From Tribonema minus (lineage: Eukaryota > Sar > Xanthophyceae > Tribonematales > Tribonemataceae): a DNA stretch of 64,000 nucleotides. The stretch is taken from assembly GCA_017506865.1 (NCBI GenBank), contig JAFCMP010000434.1, positions 310,001 through 374,000 on the forward strand, given 5' to 3'. The notes beneath the pieces are model-generated. The model was not told the origin of the DNA, did no database searches, and worked only from the letters and a program-made list of their open reading frames with translations. Shown here in pieces: positions 56,890 to 64,000 of this stretch; the first letter of the stretch is position 1; each line of letters opens with the position of its first letter. Made by a program: the position numbers and the translations under genes.

Positions 56890-57250
56890 AGTTGGGTCAC
56901 TTAGGACACGATGAGGTTGATGCAAGTCTGCAGATGTACCTGCCCCTGAGCATCCGTAGTACACAGGACTTTACAAATAGTTGGCACATCTGAGGACATG
57001 CTCAGGTTGATGCAAGTCTGCAGGTTTACCTGTGCATGAGCACCTGTAGTACTGAGACTGTACAAACAGTTGGCACATCTTGGGATATGATGTGGTTGAT
57101 GCAAATGTCTGCAGATGTACCTGCCCCTGAGCATCCGTAGTACTGAGACTGTACAAGCAGTTGGCTCACCTGAAGACATGATGAGGTTGATGCAAGTCTG
57201 CAGACTTCGCAGACAGCTGGAACTACTGACGACATGATGAGATTGATGCA
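56890..57250. repeat. Four tandem copies of a ~90-bp unit
   Basis: GGTTGATGCAAGTCTGCAG (once with a 2-bp insert) recurs near 56915, 57004, 57092 and 57185, followed by CCTGAGCATCCGTAGTAC-type sequence and AGTTGGCACATC words. Minus-strand frames reading LQTCINLIMSS arise from the repeat and are not called genes. Confidence 0.85.
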
Positions 57251-57651
57251 CATCAGCAAACTATCTGCCCCCTGAGAAAGCTGATTTGATGACCGCATGC
57301 AAGTATGTGCAGAGTGTCAAGCCCTCAACATTGACGAGCGAGGTGACTATGGGGGCGGGGGCGCATCATGGCTACTGCACTATAAGAACAGTCGCGTGCC
57401 GGGAGTGTCACCAGGGCAGATAATTGTGGGGCTGGTGGAGGCACGCAAGCATTGCTCCCTATGAGCATGTGTGGCAGCGAGTGCATGCATCCACGTAGGC
57501 GGAGTGCCAGAATGCTGCAAACATGGCCAGCGTGCTACGTGTACTTTTTATTAATTCTCGCTCAGGGCGCGAAAAGCCCAGATGATTGGCATCTAGCTGT
57601 AAGGAATCTACATGTCGTATGACAGTCTGAGAGTGTCGCAACGACAACCAC
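57251..57651 (-). other. Probable 3' flank of the LINE
   Basis: No gene is visible. The part next to 57652 would be the 3' untranslated region of the minus-strand LINE, but I cannot place its end. Confidence 0.35.
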
Positions 57652-58360
57652 TCAAACGCCGCCGCCGCCAAATGGCATCTCGGGGTCTTCCCCTACGTCC
57701 TCCTCCATGTGCCCCCCCCCCCTGGATTCTGCCATGTGTGCCATGACACGGCCAGAGTACGCCATGTGGAGCGCTGCCGACAGTGCCGAGCGTAAGCGCG
57801 CCAGGGCGATGCCCTTGAGAGCTTTAGGGCGCGCTCCTCCGGGCACTGACATCCTGCTGGCATACTCCGTCGCCACAGCCTCCAGCAGCTTCCGCCCCTG
57901 CTCCCCGATGCTGCCAAATGACCCTATTGCCAAAGTGGCAAGTTTGTAGCAATTCTGATCATAATGACCAGAATAGTGGGTAGTCTTGGCGGCCTCTTGG
58001 TCGCGGCAGCATCGCTCGGGGTCTGCTGCAGTCTTCGCCGCCCGCGACGCCACCTGTGCCTCGAAGCAGGTAACGTCCACCATGAGCGGTAGGTGGCGTG
58101 TCGGGTCGTCGTAGCCGGTCACCGGGAAGGCGTCGGCAGGCAGCACGATGTCCATCCTGCGACTCCCCGGCGGCCCGGCGGACCCCAGAAACGGCGTGTA
58201 GTCCTCGTCCACCAGTCCCGTTTTGAGGTATTGCCGCAGGAGGCGCTGCGTGGCCCTCTTGACGCTATTGTGGACAATGGTGTCGTGCGCCTTGACGCGT
58301 GGCGCTTGACACAGCCGTGCATGCAGGGTGCCGCCCGGCGACTTCTCTACAGCTTGCAGC
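57652..58360 (-). pseudogene. LINE C-terminal region: restriction-like endonuclease
   Basis: Open minus-strand frame ending at 57652. It reads QRLLRQYLKTGLVDEDYTPF, then SRRMDIVLPADAF, LPLMVDVTCFEAQ, TTHYSGHYDQNCYKLA and LAIGSFGSIGEQGRKLLEA. The order (x)D..., DVT, a Lys/Tyr-rich helix and IGSFG is that of the restriction-like endonucleases at the C-terminus of R2/NeSL-type LINEs, which nick the target for reverse transcription. The usual PD is MD here. A zinc knuckle expected just upstream is not clear. The frame differs from the RT frame, so frameshifts separate them. Truncated copies lie at 13256-13895 and 28790-29075. Confidence 0.7.
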
Positions 58361-58871
58361 CTGCCGTCTGCTCCTTTACTCCGATGGCGCGTTTGACGGC
58401 CAGCTGCCAGGATAGGCCATCGAACGAAGCCGTTATGGAGTACATGGGCTCGTTGAGGAATGCCATGCCGATCGAGTGCATGTGGCGCTGCGACCGGAAT
58501 CGAGCAAGTGCTTGCGTGCGTTGCGTGCCCTGCGGCAGCTGTTGCAGGTCCGCCTCCACCTTTAAGTTATCTGCAAGCTCGGTAGCGACGGCATCTGCAA
58601 GCGCACTCTGATTGGGGCGCTTCAGGCTACACTGCAACTGCAGAGCACTGGCGTCAAGTACGCAAGCAGCATCCGCACCAGTGCCACCACCTGCTGTTGG
58701 CCGCAGCGGCGGCTGCTGCGTAGGTGGTTGCTGCTGCAGTGGCGTTAGCGCTGGTGGCAGTATATGTTCCAGCTTGTCACCTGTTGCTGCACGTAGAGAT
58801 GTGGCAGCTGTGGCGATCGTCCGCATGAGGGGCAGGCGCGCCACCTCTGCTGCTGCTGCGCCTTGTAGCAT
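58347..58871 (-). pseudogene. LINE linker between reverse transcriptase and endonuclease
   Basis: A minus-strand frame continues the LINE after a frame change near 58870. It runs from AAEVARLPLMRTIATAATSL to SFDGLSWQLAVKRAIGV. No family motif is seen. Its stop overlaps the start of the endonuclease region in another frame. Confidence 0.55.
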
Positions 58872-61140
58872 TGCTGGTGTGGAACGCGCAGCGCCTGCAT
58901 TGACGGCTGCCGCTGCTGCGTGCGCTGGTGCTGCAGCTGTGCCGCCTGCCGTTGCTGCTGCTGCCAGTGGTGTTGCTGCTGCCGCAGGTGTGCAGCACCT
59001 GCCGCATTGGCCGCTGCCACCGCCATTGCCGCTGTCGCAGCCGGCACAATTGCGGCGCCGCCTGCCGACGCTGCTCCTGTTGCAGGTGCTGCAGCAGCCC
59101 TTAGGCTAGTAGGGCCTGTAGCAGCTGTGTTGCCTATGCCCGCAGCCGCTGCTGTTGATGCTGCAGTTAGTGATGCCGCCGAGGCCACTTGCGGTGCAAC
59201 ATGTGCTGCCGCTGCTGCAGCAGCCTCTGATGCTGGAGCAGCTGCTGCTGCCGCCGCTGCTGCTGCCGCCGGAGTAGTTGCGCCGTGCGCCGCCGCTGCT
59301 ACTGCTGCCGCTGGTGCCGCCTGTGCTGCCGCCGCGGCCCCTGATCCAGCGGCAGCTGCGTCGTGTGTTGCCGGAATGGCTGCGCCATAAGCGCGGCCAG
59401 CCGCTGACGCAGTTGCCGCTGCCGGAGCGGTCGCGCCTCCACTGGCAACCGCCGCTGCCGCTGTAACAGTTGCCGCTGCTGATGCTGCTGGTGCTGGTGC
59501 TGCTGCCGCTGCTGCCGGTGCCGCTTGTGTTGCCGCATCCTCAGCAGCGTTGTCTGCAGCCGCTTGAGGAGCCGCCTGCTGCAGCACCCCCGCCCATCCA
59601 GAGAGTGCTGGTTGCAGCGCTTGCAACGTGCCCGCCACATACGCAGCATCAGCGATGTCGCAGGCGCTGGTAATGCCAAGGCCGCCATGCCGTGTTGGGA
59701 GTCGCGCTTGCTGTAAGGCTGGGCCGTGCGCTGCCAGATGGAAGTGGGCCCCACTTTGCTCAAACTGGCGCCAGGTCTGGCCTGGTGGCTGCAGGCCCAT
59801 TGAGTGCTCAAGCACCCACTGCGTGACCCGATCCCACTCCTTGGCGGCTGGCGCTGTCTGCGTAGTGGGAATGGTGCGCAGGCAGTACGTCATGGGAGGC
59901 ACCACGCAGTAGCGCAGTAACCTGAACATAGCCCTCGGAGATGTCAGGCGCGCGCATCGCTCTGCAAATCGAGCCCCTGCCCCGCCTGCACCCGCTTCCC
60001 TGCGCAGCCATGCGTCCACAAAGCTGCTGTGGCCCACCGGCACCCCCAGCAACACAGCTCCACGGTTCTGATTTTCATCCGTATCCCCCACTAGCTGAAC
60101 GCCCAGCTGCTGCAGCAGTTGCCGCTCGTGGTCTGTCACCACATGCCCCCTGCCAGGCAGCGCGCGTGACTTGGTGAGGTTTAGCTCCAGCCCCACCTCC
60201 GCAAAGTGTTGTTTGAGCTGCGCCACCGCCTGTATGTCATCCTGAGTCAGCGTGCAAGCGCCTGTTCGGACGTTGGCATCGTCCATGTAGGCGCCCATCC
60301 GCCTCCGCGCGCGCTGCGCGGCCGCCGCCTCATTGAACCGTTTCAAGCACTGAGCAATGGCGCCGCAGAAGAGCATCGGTGCCGCGGGGTCCCCCTGCTT
60401 AAACCCGCGCTGAGACATGATGATGCGCATGGAGCCGTCGACGTGCTGGAACAGCAGGCGTGGCCGAGTGCAAACGTATGTGCCGATGAAGTAGTCGAGG
60501 AAGTCCGGCAGCTGTGCTGCTACCCATTCCGCTGCCGCCAGGACGAACACCATGTTGAAGGCATTCTTGAGGTCCAGCATGAACTGCCAGTGAGTCAGAC
60601 CGAGCTCATACGCGAGTTTGCCGGCCATGGCCGCTTTCTCCGCTCCTGCTGAGACGGCTACCCCATACTGCCCGTCTGGCTCAAGGAGCTCCGCCAGGAA
60701 GTCTTTGCGGTCTGCCACGTACACCGAAGTGCATAGTCGCTGCAGCACCTCGCCGCAAACGATGGGCCGCTGCTTAGCTGTCCTGTTGTTCTGCAAGTGG
60801 CGTCAGGCGCCCCGCGCCATGCAACTGCCAGAAGGCATCCGGCAGCCGCGCAGCCTCCCGCATAACGGTCTGAAGCCACCGTGTGAGGACAGCAGCAAAC
60901 TCATGCCGTCCCCAGCTTGTGCGTAGCGCATCCTGCAGGTTGCTGTAGCGCAGCCCCGATGGGCCTGCTCCACTGTAAGGGCTTGCTCGCTGGATGAGCT
61001 TGGCAACCGTCTCTGGCTCAATTCCCTCCCCCTGTAACAGCCTGAGGCTGAGTTCTGCTGGCATGTCGGCTGCTTTCGCCACATTGTCAAGCTGATCAAC
61101 CATGCCGGGTAGCTCATTGGAGTTGTTCCCCTGGCGCAGC
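58745..61140 (-). pseudogene. LINE-type reverse transcriptase with a long Ala-rich insertion
   Basis: Read on the minus strand, the domain starts near 61140 (ASPYSGAGPSGLRYSNLQ). It shifts frame near 60790, then continues RPIVCGEVLQRLC, FMLDLKNAFNMVF (first catalytic Asp), QRGFKQGDPAAPMLF and GAYMDDANV (catalytic pair, about 60276-60302). QGDP and the overall order fit a non-LTR reverse transcriptase; YMDD replaces the more usual FADD or YADD. After the thumb (ARLPTRHGGLGITSA) comes an Ala-rich low-complexity tract of some 200 residues (about 58960-59560) coded by GCN triplets. The frameshift near 60790 and another near 58870 break it unless they are sequence errors. Confidence 0.8.
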
Positions 61141-62523
61141 GGGGGGGTGTTTGGACTGCATGGCGGCAAAGCAGTCATCATCAGGTATCGCCACCGTTTT
61201 GGGCTGAAGGAAACGCGCTGCCTGCTGTAGCCCCCCCCGTGTGCCCATGCACTGTAGGACGTAGGCGTTGATCGCTGCCTCCGTTTGCTGGCGCGCGCGC
61301 CAGCGCCGGTGCGCACGCGCGTGTGCGAGGAGCGCTGGCACCAACCGGTCAAGCTCACCGCGTGCCAACATTCTGATTCTGTCGGAGCGAGTGATGCCAG
61401 GTGCGCCATCGGTGGAGGTGATGAGTGATGGCATGAGGTGGTGTAGAATCGTGGATCTTTGCAGTCGCTGCACCCGCCCTGCGGAATCTGGCTCCCGCGC
61501 CGCATTGACAAACATCGTCATTGTGTGTGCCAACAGATGTGTTGCTGCGTTCTCCAGTGCAGCTCCCACATAGCGACGATTGCGTGGTCTAGCAAGGCTT
61601 CTAGTTGTCGCGAACTGCAGCTTGCACAGCTCATCGAGGCTGATGCTGTCAAGCACTGCTGCGACTGCAGGGGTTGAGATGGTCCACGTGAAAAGCCCAC
61701 CTGCCCCACCTGCTGCGCCTGCAGGGCCTGGCGCTGCCGCTGCTGTCGCCGCACCTGCCGCTCTGGAGCCCCCTCCGCCGCCGCCGCGGCCGCCACGACC
61801 ACAGCCTCATCCGCCGCTGTCGCTGCTGCGACCGCTGCCACGGCCACCGCGGCCGTTTTGAGTTCGCGCGCCACTGCCGCTGTTGCTAGCACCGCCGCTG
61901 CGGCTGCTGGCATCACTGCTGCGGTTGTTGCCAGCGCCGCTGTCCTTAGTACCGGCTGCACTGCCGCCGCTGGCACCGCTGCTGCTGCCGCCTCCGGTTC
62001 TGCTGCCGCTAGTCGCTCTGCTACTGCTGATGTCTGCATCATTGCTGCCGCTGCGAACGCGTCCTCCATTGCCACGTCCGCGCCCTCCACTGCGACCCCG
62101 ACCCCCTCGTGTAGCACTGCTGCCCCCGCGTTCCGGCCTCTTTGAGCTGCCGGAGGAGCTGCTGCCACCAGCCTGAGCAGCAGGTGCCTGCTGCGCGTGC
62201 GCTGGTCCCTTTGCGTAGGGGTTGCCGATGGGTGTGCACGCCGGTTGCTGCTGTGGCAGCGACGTGGTAGCTGTTGCCGTCGACGCATCAGGTGCTAGCG
62301 GTGCTGCTGATGCTGTTGTTGACAATGTTGCCGCCTCTGCAGCGGGTGAAGTGATAGGCCTGCAGTTGCGGCAGTGCTTGCCCGCGCTGGCATCGCTGCT
62401 GTCCACTCTGAATGTCTTGTTGGCATGAAACAGGTTTTTGCACAAGGCACACTCGGTGTAGATGGTGTACATGGAGTGAACAGCAGCCTGAGCCACTGAG
62501 GTGTCCTTTATGCACACTGGCAT
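61114..62523 (-). pseudogene. LINE N-terminal region: zinc ribbon and RGG-rich segment, one in-frame stop
   Basis: From an ATG at 62521-62523 (MPVCIKDTSVAQ) the frame carries ECALCKNLFHANKTF and later KHCRNCRP, a CxxC...CxxC zinc ribbon. A Gly/Arg/Ser-rich stretch (RGGRGRSGGRGRGNGG) of the kind that binds nucleic acid follows. A single TGA at 61807-61809 interrupts the frame. The same frame then runs on through LDSISLDELCKLQFATTRSL to MQSKHPP. Near 61140 a run of seven G shifts the frame into the reverse-transcriptase region. Both lesions could be decay or, for the homopolymer, a sequencing error. Confidence 0.6.
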
Positions 62524-62585
62524 TTTGGCAGCTTGGTCAGAAAGAGGACAGCAAACAGCGAGGCAAACTGTCAGCTGCGAGCCGC

Positions 62586-64000
62586 ATGGCACCGGTAGTG
62601 GCCCACTTCAACGGTGGTAGCTGCACGAGGTCGATGCTGAACCCTGAGGCGAGCACATCACACTGTCAGCAAAATCTGGCGGCAGCATACGCCAAGGGCA
62701 TCCGGCAGCAGGTTGATCACGACCCATCCGGTGACCGTGCCCCTTCAGGCAGCAGTACCTGCAACACTGGGGCACACCATGCCAAGCGTGTGCAGGAGAT
62801 GAGCACCATGTATGGTTGCACGGCAGAAGACTTCCTACGGGCGGTAAGGAAGCTGAGTGCATGCACAGGTGCCTGCGGTCTGGTCCATATGTCAGCCAGC
62901 GCGGGGCAGAGGCAATGCGCGCTGACCTCGCCATGCCACACGTGTCGACGGAATGGAAGCGCCCCCACGCGCGCACGCCCGGCAGTACCCCCGGGCCAGT
63001 CCGAGGGCGGGGGTGCGGGTAGCGACGGCGCGGCCGCGGCGGCGGGGGCTGCCGCAGCGACACCTCCAAAGCCACCGGCGGCGCCGGCTAGTGGCGCTGC
63101 CAACTCAAAGTCCAGCAAGAAACGCCCGGCGGCCACGGCAACCGGCGCGCAACGCCGGCGCCGAACGGCAGCTGCTGCGGCACCGCCTGGCAGCGCCGGC
63201 AGCCGCACTCAGTCTAACAGCCTAAGGCTGCAGGACAGCAGCCCCCCCCACGGGACGGCCGTGGGATGGGCGGACATGGACTTGGACCCGCCGGACGATG
63301 CCGCGTCACCGCCCCCCCCGACCACCACCACCAGTGGCAGGCCCTCAAAGCCCCAGTCACGAGCATCCCTGGCTTGGGACCTCTCGACGCCCTCGGTCGT
63401 CCACGCACTTGACCAGACCAATGAGGCGGATCTACTGCTGCTACGGTTCACCACGACTGCCAACCCCTTCCGCACTCAGCTGCAGTGCACCCAGTGGGCA
63501 CGGCTAGTGGAGCACGCCACACGACTACTGGCGGACGCCACAGACAGTGCACGTGAGGCGGCACGGGTGCGCCTCCACCATGGTGCCGGGGCGTTTGCTC
63601 ATCAGGTTTCTCAGACTCTAGTGCAGCGCGGCTACAGGCTGCTGCACCTGCTAGCAGCAATGGCCTTTGGTAGGCAACCGGAGGGAACCGGTATGCCGCC
63701 TGCGGCCCGGCTGGCAGCGTTGCTGTCTGGCGACTTTGCGGAGCTACTGAGAAAGACGCTGTCAGCAGCAGCGGCGCTGCGGGCCCCCAAACCAAACAAC
63801 GCAGCTACGGCGTCGGCACAAACGAACTTCGATGCCGACTGGACGGAGGCTGACTCCAGGCAGCAAACAGCATGCGCTGCCCTCTCAGGCAAGCGACGGG
63901 GGGTAGGCCTGGCTGCCGCACGACTAGAGGCGCGTGAAGCATGCGCCCCAGCAGACGAGGTCACGGCACAGGTGCTGGCAGCAAAGCACCCTGAAACTGG
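62586..64000 (+). CDS. Open frame running off the right edge; possible first half of another LINE-type element
   Basis: From the ATG at 62586-62588 the plus strand stays open for 471 codons to the window end. A Cys cluster (CTGACG, then CALTSPCHTC) lies near residues 95-125. An Ala/Pro/Arg-rich linker with KKRPAATATGAQRRRRT follows, and then a helical region with RLVEHATRLLADATDSAREA. The last residues, VTAQVLAAKHPETG, resemble the MQSKHPP region that precedes the reverse transcriptase in the neighbouring minus-strand LINE. So this may be the N-terminal half of a related element, which is inference. Its ATG is 62 bp from the ATG of the minus-strand LINE, head to head. Confidence 0.55.
   Translation, partial: MAPVVAHFNGGSCTRSMLNPEASTSHCQQNLAAAYAKGIRQQVDHDPSGDRAPSGSSTCNTGAHHAKRVQEMSTMYGCTAEDFLRAVRKLSACTGACGLVHMSASAGQRQCALTSPCHTCRRNGSAPTRARPAVPPGQSEGGGAGSDGAAAAAGAAAATPPKPPAAPASGAANSKSSKKRPAATATGAQRRRRTAAAAAPPGSAGSRTQSNSLRLQDSSPPHGTAVGWADMDLDPPDDAASPPPPTTTTSGRPSKPQSRASLAWDLSTPSVVHALDQTNEADLLLLRFTTTANPFRTQLQCTQWARLVEHATRLLADATDSAREAARVRLHHGAGAFAHQVSQTLVQRGYRLLHLLAAMAFGRQPEGTGMPPAARLAALLSGDFAELLRKTLSAAAALRAPKPNNAATASAQTNFDADWTEADSRQQTACAALSGKRRGVGLAAARLEAREACAPADEVTAQVLAAKHPET

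Noticed and set aside
56764..57298. Minus-strand frames with LQTCINLIMSS repeats
   Set aside because: They are the translation of a 90-bp tandem repeat and carry no other sign of coding.

Overview
This window looks like a nuclear chromosome segment of a eukaryote, most likely a green alga. That placement is inference. The supporting signs are spliceosomal introns with GT-AG ends (one GC-AG), Ala- and Gln-coding triplet runs, Ty3/gypsy and non-LTR retroelements, and large satellite blocks. No ribosomal RNA or tRNA gene could be assigned by eye.

Layout: 1-805 (-) is the edge-truncated start of an unrecognised gene, and a decayed paralogue lies at 9617-10813 (-) with a tyrosine-recombinase-like C-terminal region. 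From 1.08 to 12.1 kb the DNA is mostly satellite: a ~375-bp unit array (1080-3062), a ~0.86-kb repeat built round a GCGCCTA...TAGGCGC hairpin (6120-8700), and scattered decayed monomers. 13.3-13.9 kb holds a LINE 3' fragment. 18.2-19.5 kb holds fragments of unknown minus-strand genes. A six-exon gene runs from 20668 to 33026 (+); its phases join exactly into a 568-residue protein with a PD-(D/E)xK nuclease-like motif and a protein-kinase-like C-terminus. Intron 4 carries a LINE scrap and a MITE with a 6-bp target duplication. 33.6-36.6 kb is a second hairpin satellite, 37.4-38.2 kb a 270-bp triplication, 38.5-40.2 kb a frameshifted coiled-coil gene, and 40.4-41.7 kb a CTACAC-rich minisatellite. 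41.7-42.5 kb is a class-3 lipase (-), head to head with a kelch-propeller gene.

The centrepiece is a nearly pristine 9,471-bp LTR retrotransposon (42958-52428) inserted in the kelch gene. It has 362-bp LTRs with one mismatch, a GTAT target duplication, a polypurine tract, and one 2,610-codon polyprotein. Ahead of protease, reverse transcriptase, RNase H, D,D35E integrase and chromodomain-like parts, the polyprotein carries a C5-cytosine DNA methyltransferase. A 15-nt stretch inside the LTR is perfectly complementary to the primer-binding site flush with the LTR end, which suggests self-priming of reverse transcription.

The right side has the same satellite family in inverted orientation (53135-56880, ~557-bp units of three ~185-bp monomers), a 90-bp tandem repeat, a disabled LINE with a restriction-like endonuclease C-terminus (57652-62523, -), and a divergent open frame (62586 to the window end, +) that may be the first part of another LINE-type element.
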